NCBI GenBank assembly: GCA_001872995.1
Contig: MNXO01000126.1
Coordinates: forward strand, 1 to 7,214
Reading direction: 5' to 3'
From: Bacteroidetes bacterium CG2_30_32_10
GTDB taxonomy: Bacteria > Bacteroidota > Bacteroidia > Bacteroidales > CG2-30-32-10
Length of the DNA stretch: 7,214 bases
The position numbers were made by a program, and so were the translations under genes. Positions 1 to 6,357 of the stretch are shown in pieces. The notes beneath the pieces were generated by a model that made no database searches, was not told the origin of the DNA, and saw only the letters and a list, made by a program, of their open reading frames with translations. Positions within the stretch are counted from its first letter, which is position 1. Each line of letters begins with the position of its first letter.

Positions 1-180
1 ACTAAATATCTTAATCAATACTTAAATTGGTTCATATTTTTGGAGAAAGTAAAGAAATCTTCAACTCAAACGGTCGATCTCGTTAGGAATGTGATATCTA
101 ATGTTTCAACTATTAAGACCTATCGGTCTATTAAAGATAAATATAATATTTTATTAATTACACAATATTCTAAAACATAA
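1..180 (+). CDS. C-terminal fragment of a protein, possibly a transposase
   Basis: Frame 1 is open from the window edge for 59 codons and ends at TAA 178-180; the other two plus-strand frames close within the first 25 bases. The visible peptide starts TKYLNQYLNWFIFLEKVK and ends LLITQYSKT. The pattern KYLNxYLNWFxFLEK followed by a basic, low-complexity tail resembles the extreme C-termini of some Bacteroidota insertion-sequence transposases, but no DDE catalytic residue falls in this piece, so the family cannot be named. The gene body lies left of the window. It converges on the ClC gene, with a repeat-rich 130-bp gap between them that could be an IS end. It could also be an unrelated hypothetical protein. 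The frame being coding is fairly likely; the transposase call is a resemblance judged from memory. Confidence 0.45.
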   Translation, partial: TKYLNQYLNWFIFLEKVKKSSTQTVDLVRNVISNVSTIKTYRSIKDKYNILLITQYSKT

Positions 181-215
181 CCTTATTTTTTTAAATTATT
201 ATCACAACAATGGGG

Positions 216-300
216 TTTACAACAAGGAGTTGCAACCCTTTGTTGGTATAAAAAACAAGGGGTTACAACCCTTTGTTGGTATAAAAAGTACAGTTGTAAA
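216..300. repeat. Two 33-bp tandem hairpin repeats inside an 8-bp inverted repeat
   Basis: Units at 221-253 and 254-286 match at 31 of 33 positions, differing at 228/261 (A/G) and 232/265 (G/A). Each unit is itself an imperfect palindrome: in unit 2 the arms are AACAAGGGGTT (254-264) and AACCCTTTGTT (267-277), which pair with a single G-T wobble; unit 1 carries one wobble and one mismatch. A degenerate part-unit, AACAATGGGGTTTAC, lies at about 206-220. The pair is enclosed by an exact inverted repeat, TTTACAAC at 216-223 and GTTGTAAA at 293-300. The block sits between convergent 3' ends (stop at 180 on plus, stop at 311-313 on minus). It may be an IS end, a small non-autonomous element, or a bidirectional terminator; U-tracts after the hairpins are absent, which weakens the last option. 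Confidence 0.75.
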
Positions 301-310
301 TTGAATCCAA

Positions 311-2080
311 TTAGAACAAGGTAGAAGTGTTTTTTAGCGTGCGACGATAATAAGAGAAAATGCTAGAACGCGAAATAAATCCTATATATTTTGTGCCACT
401 AATAACAGGGATATTCCATAATTTGTCATTTTCAAACTTAACCATAGCAGCATCAACATCATCAATTAAATCAATGGTGATGATGTTTTTGTGAGCAATT
501 TCATTTATTGTAATATGGGAGTATCGTTCTTTTTTAAGCATATACTCTTTCACTTCTTCCAGATAAACCAAGCCCATAAAGTTGTTGTCATTATCAACCA
601 CAGGAAATAAATTTCTATTACTTCGGGTAAATGCTTCAATTAGTTTATCAATATTGTCAGAAATATTTAAAACAATAAAATCTTTTTCAATAATTTCTTC
701 CATGTTCATTAAATTAAGGATGTTTTTGTCCTTGTCGTTGATATAATGTTGTCCTTTTTTTGCAAGCATTTTAGTATAAATGGAGTAAGGTTCAAAATAT
801 TTACTAATAAAATAAGAAAGAGCCGAAACAATCATCAGTGGCACAAACAGTACATACCCTCCTGTAACTTCCGCAATAAGAAATATGGCGGTGAGTGGGG
901 CATGAACAACACCGCTCAAGATTCCAGCCATACCAACTACTACGAAGTTAGAAACATTTAAGCTGCTAATGCCAATGGTATTTACCGTAAATGCAAGTCC
1001 AAAACCTATTAATGCACCTGTAAAAAGTGAAGGTGCAAAAATGCCACCATTTCCTCCTGCACCAATTGTAAGAGAAGTGGCAAATATTTTAACAAAAATG
1101 ATAACTAAAACAAAAATAATAATTGCCCACGAATTGTCTTTAAAGGATTCAAATAAACTATCATTTAAAATGCTTGAAAAATCGCCATTCAAGAGGGTCT
1201 CAATGGTGCTATATCCTTCGCCAAATAGCGGAGGAAGAAGAAAAATCATTAATCCCAACGCCAAGCCTCCCAATATTGCTTTTGGCAATACTTTTTTAAA
1301 AGAGCTAAAAAATCCTTCTAGACTAAGTGTAACTCGAGTCATATATACAGAAATCAAGCCACAGATAATGCCCAGTAATATGTAAAATGGAATGGCATTG
1401 TAATACCAATCATCAGCAACTAAATAAAATAATTGACCTTTATAAAGCAGTTTCGAGATAATAATAGAAGTCGCTGTTGAAATAAGTAAAGGAATAAAGG
1501 CGGGTATAGAAATATCGAGCAATAATACTTCAATAGCAAATATAACTCCGGCAATTGGACTGTTGAATACCGCAGCAATACCAGCTGCTGCTCCACAAGC
1601 AAGTAAAAGCGCACGCTCTTTATAGCCAAAATTAAAAAATGAAGCAATATTAGAACCAATAGCCGAACCAGTAATCACAATAGGAGCTTCTAGACCAGCA
1701 GAGCCACCTAAACCTATAGTTATTCCACTTGTAATAACCTGCGAATACATTTTGCTTTTTTCAACTTTTGCCGATTTTCGGGCTACCGCAAAAAGAATAC
1801 TCCCTAATCCTTTTTTTAGATGACCTTTAAATAAGTATTTAACGACAACAACGGTTATTATTATACCTGCTAAAGGCAAATATATATACCATATATGGTT
1901 TCCCGAATAACCTAAAAAATAAGAAGAAATACCATGAACCCAATGCACAAAGACTTTTAAAATGATGGCTGCAAATGCAGATACCATCCCAATAAAAATA
2001 CTAGCAACAATAAGTAAAGTACGATTGCTAATGTGTTTTATTCGCCAGTATAATAATTTATTCAAGAATTTTCTAAACAT
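311..2080 (-). CDS. ClC-family chloride channel/transporter with two C-terminal CBS domains
   Basis: This 589-residue inner-membrane protein moves chloride or similar anions and belongs to the voltage-gated chloride channel family. About residues 20-435 form the hydrophobic ClC core. The second anion-binding motif reads GLEAP at 129-133 (usual form GREGP), placing the gating glutamate at E131. The third motif, GIFAP, is at 346-350, and Y435 fits the central pore tyrosine (Y445 in E. coli ClC). The first motif is divergent: GLGSI at 91-95 in place of GSGIP. The position of the E. coli proton glutamate E203 is valine (IEV, 183-185), as in animal ClC channels, so passive conduction is possible. 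Two CBS domains follow at about 458-515 and 525-582; in relatives these bind adenine nucleotides and regulate gating. The protein is complete at both ends. The ATG at 2078-2080 has no clear Shine-Dalgarno sequence. It is transcribed away from the permease gene, and no functional link to the glycan genes is evident. Confidence 0.95.
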   Translation of the reverse strand: MFRKFLNKLLYWRIKHISNRTLLIVASIFIGMVSAFAAIILKVFVHWVHGISSYFLGYSGNHIWYIYLPLAGIIITVVVVKYLFKGHLKKGLGSILFAVARKSAKVEKSKMYSQVITSGITIGLGGSAGLEAPIVITGSAIGSNIASFFNFGYKERALLLACGAAAGIAAVFNSPIAGVIFAIEVLLLDISIPAFIPLLISTATSIIISKLLYKGQLFYLVADDWYYNAIPFYILLGIICGLISVYMTRVTLSLEGFFSSFKKVLPKAILGGLALGLMIFLLPPLFGEGYSTIETLLNGDFSSILNDSLFESFKDNSWAIIIFVLVIIFVKIFATSLTIGAGGNGGIFAPSLFTGALIGFGLAFTVNTIGISSLNVSNFVVVGMAGILSGVVHAPLTAIFLIAEVTGGYVLFVPLMIVSALSYFISKYFEPYSIYTKMLAKKGQHYINDKDKNILNLMNMEEIIEKDFIVLNISDNIDKLIEAFTRSNRNLFPVVDNDNNFMGLVYLEEVKEYMLKKERYSHITINEIAHKNIITIDLIDDVDAAMVKFENDKLWNIPVISGTKYIGFISRSSIFSYYRRTLKNTSTLF

Positions 2081-2115
2081 CTTATTCGATTATAGCTATG
2101 TTTACTCATTAAAAG

Positions 2116-2135
2116 CCAAAGTTATAAAACTTTGG
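2116..2135 (-). promoter_or_regulatory. Perfect palindrome overlapping a possible ClC -7 box
   Basis: CCAAAGTT (2116-2123) and AACTTTGG (2128-2135) are exact reverse complements separated by ATAA. Read on the minus strand, 2117-2124 is TAACTTTG, an exact match to the Bacteroidota -7 consensus TAnnTTTG, about 36 bp upstream of the ClC start codon; that spacing gives a short leader. No good -33 TTTG partner is visible, so the promoter call is tentative. The palindrome could instead be an operator or a small leader hairpin. Confidence 0.35.
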
Positions 2136-2344
2136 TTATTATCAGTACATAATGTTTTTTTTTGAAAAGTTTATTTAGGCTAAAGTTTTTTAGAACTTCT
2201 TTAACTGACTGATCAAGGCATAATGCACTTTTTCTATTTCAATAATTTTAAGTTCATATATGTAATTTTTTTGACTTCTCCATTCCAATAGCCTAATAGT
2301 CTCCAGCCTAAAACCCAAATAAATAAATAGTAATTTAGGTATTA

Positions 2345-2363
2345 TTTTTTTTTTGTAGATTTG
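2345..2363 (+). promoter_or_regulatory. Probable promoter of the permease/glycosyltransferase genes, with T10 spacer tract
   Basis: TAGATTTG at 2356-2363 matches TAnnTTTG exactly and lies 25 bp before the TTG start codon at 2389, leaving a leader of about 20 nt. Ten consecutive T residues (2345-2354) lie directly upstream, in the spacer between the -7 box and where the -33 element should be. No clean -33 TTTG is present at 17-23 bp, so this site rests on the -7 match and its position. Confidence 0.45.
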
Positions 2364-2388
2364 CTGCTACTTTGAAACAATCGAAAAA

Positions 2389-3819
2389 TTGAAAAAATTA
2401 CACATACTTATCTTAAAAAATTATTTAGGTCCTTTTGCAGCCACATTTTTTATTTGCCTTTTCATATTGCTGATGCAGTTTCTATGGAAATATATAGATG
2501 ACTTAGCGGGTAAAGGTATCGAATGGTTGATAATTGCTAAACTAATGTTTTATGTTGCTTCCACATTGGTTCCACTTGCTTTGCCATTGGCAATTTTACT
2601 TTCTTCTATTATGACATTTGGTAATCTTGGCGAGCATTATGAAATTGTTGCATTAAAAGCGGCTGGCATTTCACTAAGAAAAATTATGAATCCTTTAATT
2701 ATTACTTCTGTTATATTGTCAATTGCGGCATTTGGATTCTCTAATTACATCCTCCCTATTGCAAATCTCAAGATGGAGTCGCTGCTATATGATGTTAAAG
2801 AACAAAAACCTGCACTAAATATTCGTCCAGGTGTTTTTAATAAAGATTTAGATGATTTTACCATTAAAGTTGGCAGCAAAGAAGATGATGGTAAAACTAT
2901 TCATGAGGTAATGATTTATGACCATAGAAAAAGACTGGGAAACCTGGATATCACATTGGCAAATGTGGGTAAAATGGAACAAACAGCAGATAAAAAGTCT
3001 ATGATTTTTTCCCTTTTTAATGGGTGTAACTATTCCGATAGAGTTGATAATGGACAGGTTTCACGTACACACCCTTTCCAAAGAACTTATTTTAAGGAAG
3101 AATATATTTATTTTGATATGTCAGTCTTTAAATTGAATAGAACAAATGAAGAGTTATTTAAAACCAATATGCAAATGTTGAATTTAAAACAACTGAATTT
3201 TGCTGAGGATTCTTTATCAAAAGAATATACTAAAAGAAAATCGGAATATGCCGATAATATGGTAAGAAATTATAACTATTTTGCAAAATACAATCCTGAC
3301 GATAGTTTAAAAACTGATACTTCTAAAGTGCTCAATGCTGATTTTTTATCTAATTTTTCAAAACAAGAGAAGGTAAGTATTACGGACATTGCAATAAATA
3401 TTGCTCGAAATATAAAAGAAACCGTTGACTTTACTAAAGAAGAATTTTTACAAAAAGAAAAACGTATTAATAGACATAAAATTGAATGGCACCGCAAATT
3501 TACACTTTCTTTTGCCTGTTTGGTATTGTTTTTTATAGGAGCTCCTCTTGGTGCTCTTATTCGAAAGGGCGGTTTTGGTTTACCAGTTGTTGTTTCCATT
3601 TTGTTTTTTGTTGCTTTTCATATCATATCAATATCTGGTGAAAAATTTGTTAGAGAAGGTGTTATTTCACCTGCAAATGGGATGTGGTTGGCTTCTGCTA
3701 TTCTTTTACCTATTGGCATTGCATTGACATTAAAAGCTACTACAAATTCTGCTTTGTTTGACTTGAATTTCTATAAAAAATTGCTAAAGAAAATATTTAC
3801 AAAAAATAAGATTGCATGA
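2389..3819 (+). CDS. LptF/LptG (YjgP/YjgQ) family lipopolysaccharide-export permease, long form
   Basis: In this family an LptF-LptG pair with the ATPase LptB extracts LPS from the inner membrane and passes it to the periplasmic Lpt bridge. Membrane segments lie at about 13-33, 46-75 and 98-124, then at 368-390, 396-417 and 429-450: the family's three-plus-three layout around a periplasmic region. EIVALKAAGIS at 85-95 fits the cytoplasmic coupling helix that contacts LptB, and GAPLGALIRKGGFG at 384-397 is the conserved C-terminal signature. At 476 residues it is about 110 longer than E. coli LptF or LptG; the extra length is a charged, helix-prone stretch at about 251-362 between the beta-jellyroll region and segment 4, as in the long homologues of Bacteroidota. 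The start is TTG: there is no ATG between the in-frame TAG at 2356 and it, the N-terminus MKKLHILILKNYLG fits the family, and the next ATG (codon 29) would delete part of segment 1. It is probably the LptF-like partner, but F versus G is not certain. Confidence 0.9.
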   Translation: MKKLHILILKNYLGPFAATFFICLFILLMQFLWKYIDDLAGKGIEWLIIAKLMFYVASTLVPLALPLAILLSSIMTFGNLGEHYEIVALKAAGISLRKIMNPLIITSVILSIAAFGFSNYILPIANLKMESLLYDVKEQKPALNIRPGVFNKDLDDFTIKVGSKEDDGKTIHEVMIYDHRKRLGNLDITLANVGKMEQTADKKSMIFSLFNGCNYSDRVDNGQVSRTHPFQRTYFKEEYIYFDMSVFKLNRTNEELFKTNMQMLNLKQLNFAEDSLSKEYTKRKSEYADNMVRNYNYFAKYNPDDSLKTDTSKVLNADFLSNFSKQEKVSITDIAINIARNIKETVDFTKEEFLQKEKRINRHKIEWHRKFTLSFACLVLFFIGAPLGALIRKGGFGLPVVVSILFFVAFHIISISGEKFVREGVISPANGMWLASAILLPIGIALTLKATTNSALFDLNFYKKLLKKIFTKNKIA

Positions 3820-5012
3820 AGATTCTTCAAATATGCAATAAAGTACCTTTTCCTCCCAATGAAGGAGGCTCAATCGCAATGAATCTTTTAACAGATGGAC
3901 TTCTTAATGCAGACTGTGAAGTAAAAGTTTTGGCAATTAACACAAAGAAACATTTTGTGGATATTCAAACATTGCCAGCACAATACCGAAAAAAAACAAA
4001 CATTGAAGCGGTATTTATTGATACATCCCTAAAAGCAATAAATGCTTTTTTTAATCTTTTTACATCAAAATCCTATCATATTGAACGATTTATCTCCAAT
4101 GATTTTAAAAAGAAACTAATAGAAATATTGAATAATGATTGTTATGATATTATTCAACTTGAAACGCTTTATGTATGCCCTTATATAGAAACTATTAGAA
4201 ATAATTCTAATGCAAAAATTATATACAGAGCTCATAATATAGAACATTTAATATGGGAAAGAACATACAAAAATATTAGAAACATTGTAAAGCGAGCATA
4301 CTTAAAGATACTCACCAAGCGATTGAAAAGATTTGAAATAACAGTTTTAAACAAAATTGACGGAATTGCAGCCATTACTCAATGCGATGCCGAATTATTA
4401 GCAGAATTAGGATGCAATAAGCCTATAGTTAATATTCCTGTTGGCTTCTACTTGAATAGTTTGCCTGAAAAAAACTCAAATTATGAATTCCCTTCCTTAT
4501 TTCATATTGGTTCTATGAACTGGATTCCTAATATTGAAGGGATAAAATGGTTTATCAACAAGGTTTGGATGAAGTTTAATGAACAGCATCCTCATATAAA
4601 GTTCTATATTGCAGGAAGACACATGCCTGATTGCTTTAAAAATCTTGAAGATATAAACATTGTTAACCTTGGAGAGGTTGATAATGCTTATCTTTTTATG
4701 CAATCGAAAGCAATAATGATAGTTCCATTGCTATCGGGAAGCGGAATGCGTGTCAAAATTATTGAAGGAATGGCAAATGGTAAAACAATAATAACTACTA
4801 GCATTGGAGCAGAAGGAATTAATTATGAAAACAATAAAAATATACTAATTGCTGACACTCCTGCTCAATTTATAGAAGCAATAAAATATTGCATAGCAAA
4901 CAAAAACAATATTGATACCATTGGGAATAATGCCAAATTGCTTATTGAAAATGAATACGATAACGCTAAAATTGTTTTAAATTTAATTGATTTTTATAAA
5001 AAAGTTTGTTGA
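3816..5012 (+). CDS. GT4-type glycosyltransferase (GT-B fold)
   Basis: This 398-residue cytoplasmic or membrane-associated enzyme is expected to transfer a sugar from a nucleotide donor to a growing surface glycan; donor and acceptor are not readable. The N-terminal Rossmann domain starts MKILQICNKVPFPPNEGGS, with the glycine loop at 17-18. RAHNIEHLIWER at 138-149 is a motif typical of this subgroup. The C-terminal nucleotide-binding domain begins near FHIGSMNWIPNIEG (229-242), continues through IKFYIAG (261-267), and holds the donor-site stretch GSGMRVKIIEGMANG at 308-322 with E317. The first glutamate of the classical EX7E motif is S309, a replacement common in the GT4 subgroup related to PEP-CTERM/exopolysaccharide sugar transferases. 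The start ATG overlaps the permease stop as ATGA (3816-3819), implying translational coupling. There is no signal peptide or membrane segment. Confidence 0.88.
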   Translation: MKILQICNKVPFPPNEGGSIAMNLLTDGLLNADCEVKVLAINTKKHFVDIQTLPAQYRKKTNIEAVFIDTSLKAINAFFNLFTSKSYHIERFISNDFKKKLIEILNNDCYDIIQLETLYVCPYIETIRNNSNAKIIYRAHNIEHLIWERTYKNIRNIVKRAYLKILTKRLKRFEITVLNKIDGIAAITQCDAELLAELGCNKPIVNIPVGFYLNSLPEKNSNYEFPSLFHIGSMNWIPNIEGIKWFINKVWMKFNEQHPHIKFYIAGRHMPDCFKNLEDINIVNLGEVDNAYLFMQSKAIMIVPLLSGSGMRVKIIEGMANGKTIITTSIGAEGINYENNKNILIADTPAQFIEAIKYCIANKNNIDTIGNNAKLLIENEYDNAKIVLNLIDFYKKVC

Positions 5013-5034
5013 TTGAAAAGAACATTTATATTTT
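5005..5034 (+). promoter_or_regulatory. Possible weak internal promoter before the second glycosyltransferase
   Basis: TTTG at 5005-5008 and TATATTTT at 5027-5034 (7 of 8 to TAnnTTTG) are 18 bp apart, close to the usual -33/-7 spacing in Bacteroidota. They straddle the end of the upstream gene, whose stop is 5010-5012, and precede the ATG at 5069. In sequence this A+T-rich such matches arise by chance, so read-through from upstream remains the simpler explanation. Confidence 0.2.
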
Positions 5035-5068
5035 TACAAATTGAAACTCAAAAAAGGTTTAAATATCA

Positions 5069-6247
5069 ATGAAGTTATTTGTTCTATTATCGAGAGTTCC
5101 CTATCCGCTTGAAAAAGGTGACAAACTTCGTGCCTTTCATTTTATAAAACAACTCTCAAAAAATAATAAAATTGTTCTTTGTGCATTAAACGATAAACAA
5201 TTGCATGTAGATGCCATCAAAGCCTTGGAGCCTTTTTGCGAATCAATTCATATTATTCCTCTTTCAAAGATTGGCATCGCTTTTAATCTATTTAAAGGCT
5301 TGTTCAATAAATTGCCTTTTCAGGTGAATTATTTTTATAGTAAAAAAGCGCAACAAATAATTGATAAACTTATTGATACCAATCAACCAGAACATATATT
5401 TTGTCAATTGGTAAGGGTTGCTGAATATGTTAAAAATTGTTCTCTACCAAAAACGTTAGATTACCAAGATGTTTTTTCTAAAGGTGTTCACAGACGGATG
5501 GAAAAAGCACTTTTTTATCTCAAACCTATGTTCTATTTTGAATATCGCAGACTTTTAAAATACGAAGCGAATGTTTTTAATGAATTTAACAACAAGCTAA
5601 TTATCTCCTATCCCGATAGAGATTTTATTGAGCATCCCCAAAATAAAGATATCAAAGTAATACCCAATGGTGTAGATACCGAATACTTAAAACCCCAAAA
5701 CATAGAGAAAGAATACGATTTGCTTTTTACCGGAAATATGGCTTATCCACCAAATATTGATTGTGTTGAATATTTAGTAAAAAAAATTTTACCCTTGATT
5801 CATAAAATTAATCCATTGGGAAAGGGAGGGAGAGCAGGAGCTAACCCAACTAAAGTTGTTTTAAACCTTCAATCTGATAAAGTTATTGTTACTGGATGGG
5901 TTAAAGATATGAGAGTTTATTATGCAAAATCAAAAATATTTATTGCTCCAATGCAAATAGGAACTGGTCTTCAAAATAAACTATTAGAAGCAATGGCAAT
6001 GAAAATTCCAAGTATTACTTCTGAGCTTGCTAATAAAGCATTAAATGCAATTGAAAACGAAGAAATACTTATTGGTAGAACCGAAGAAGAGTATGTATCA
6101 CATATTATTTCATTACTCACAGATGAAGCAAAAAGAGATAATTTGGTTGAAAAAGCTTACGCATTCATTTTAAAAAATTATAATTGGGATAATATATTCA
6201 ACCAGTTGGATGAAATAATCAATAAACCTGCCAATGCGATTGAATAG
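5069..6247 (+). CDS. GT4-type glycosyltransferase, PEP-CTERM/exopolysaccharide sugar-transferase-like
   Basis: This 392-residue enzyme is predicted to add a sugar to a surface glycan from a nucleotide donor. The N-terminus, LLSRVPYPLEKGDKLRAFH (6-24), carries the PYPxxKGDKLR pattern characteristic of the GT4 subgroup that includes the PEP-CTERM-associated sugar transferases. VIPNGVDTEYL (197-207) is the usual interdomain link, LFTGNMAYPPNIDCVEYL (219-236) opens the C-terminal domain, and IGTGLQNKLLEAMAM (297-311) is the donor-binding stretch with E307; the first EX7E glutamate is T299. It is distantly related to the preceding gene in both end motifs, so the two may be old paralogues. Residues 250-257 (LGKGGRAG) are odd: a hydrophobic beta-strand is expected there, and the DNA is unusually purine- and G-rich. 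The gene follows its neighbour by 56 bp; AAAAAGG at 5050-5056 is at best a weak ribosome-binding site. No frameshift or internal stop is seen. Confidence 0.88.
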   Translation: MKLFVLLSRVPYPLEKGDKLRAFHFIKQLSKNNKIVLCALNDKQLHVDAIKALEPFCESIHIIPLSKIGIAFNLFKGLFNKLPFQVNYFYSKKAQQIIDKLIDTNQPEHIFCQLVRVAEYVKNCSLPKTLDYQDVFSKGVHRRMEKALFYLKPMFYFEYRRLLKYEANVFNEFNNKLIISYPDRDFIEHPQNKDIKVIPNGVDTEYLKPQNIEKEYDLLFTGNMAYPPNIDCVEYLVKKILPLIHKINPLGKGGRAGANPTKVVLNLQSDKVIVTGWVKDMRVYYAKSKIFIAPMQIGTGLQNKLLEAMAMKIPSITSELANKALNAIENEEILIGRTEEEYVSHIISLLTDEAKRDNLVEKAYAFILKNYNWDNIFNQLDEIINKPANAIE

Positions 6248-6282
6248 AACCTTTTTTTATGGTTAAATCTTATTGATTAACC
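6248..6282. other. Small inverted repeats after the second glycosyltransferase gene
   Basis: GGTTAAATC (6261-6269) and GATTAACC (6275-6282) can pair with one bulged A around a 5-base loop. An alternative, AACC (6248-6251) with GGTT (6261-6264), encloses a T7 run. The stem is A+T-rich and is followed by TAAAAATAT, not a T-tract, so it is not a convincing intrinsic terminator; it may only attenuate read-through into the next gene. Confidence 0.3.
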
Positions 6283-6357
6283 TAAAAATATCCTGATTTA
6301 TTGATGCCGTTTTGTGAACTATTCTTTTTTAATTACAAAAACAATACAAACAGCCTT

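Larger units (their letters stand above)
2081..2388. other. Divergent intergenic region between the ClC and permease genes
   Basis: This 308-bp gap is strongly A+T-rich and contains no convincing gene; the open plus-strand stretch reaching into it from inside the ClC gene is antisense noise. It carries the palindrome at 2116-2135, a T9 run at 2155-2163, a T10 run at 2345-2354, and a weak, widely spaced inverted pair CCTAAA (2307-2312) / TTTAGG (2334-2339). The first part plausibly drives the ClC gene leftward and the last part the permease gene rightward. I see no recognisable riboswitch, tRNA or small-RNA structure in the middle (about 2165-2340). Confidence 0.7.

Noticed and set aside
221..286. 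CRISPR array
   Set aside because: The two units are directly adjacent with no spacer between them, and no cas gene is nearby.
206..300. Integron attC site
   Set aside because: No integrase or cassette structure is visible, and the repeats lack recognisable attC core sites.
746..1385. Plus-strand open stretches at 746-961 and 969-1385
   Set aside because: They lie antisense within the well-supported ClC gene, and their translations show no domain or plausible composition.
1420..1659. Second minus-strand frame of 79 codons
   Set aside because: It lies inside the ClC gene in another frame; its leucine-rich peptide is a by-product of codons for hydrophobic residues.
1962..2165. Plus-strand open stretch of 67 codons reaching into the intergenic gap
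   Set aside because: Most of it is antisense to the ClC N-terminus, and it has no recognisable protein features.
3276..3599. Minus-strand frame of 107 codons
   Set aside because: It is antisense to the permease gene, which has clear family motifs across the same bases.
4497..4703. Minus-strand frame of 68 codons
   Set aside because: It is antisense to the C-terminal domain of the first GT4 gene, with no independent support.
6261..6282. Intrinsic terminator separating the GT4 and GT-C genes
   Set aside because: The stem is short, A+T-rich and bulged, and no T-tract follows it, so I recorded it only as an inverted repeat.
6304..6357. Upstream in-frame ATG as start of the GT-C gene
   Set aside because: It would add an 18-residue polar and aromatic lead that does not look like the family's N-terminus; the ATG at 6358 begins a typical short cytoplasmic tail before the first membrane segment.
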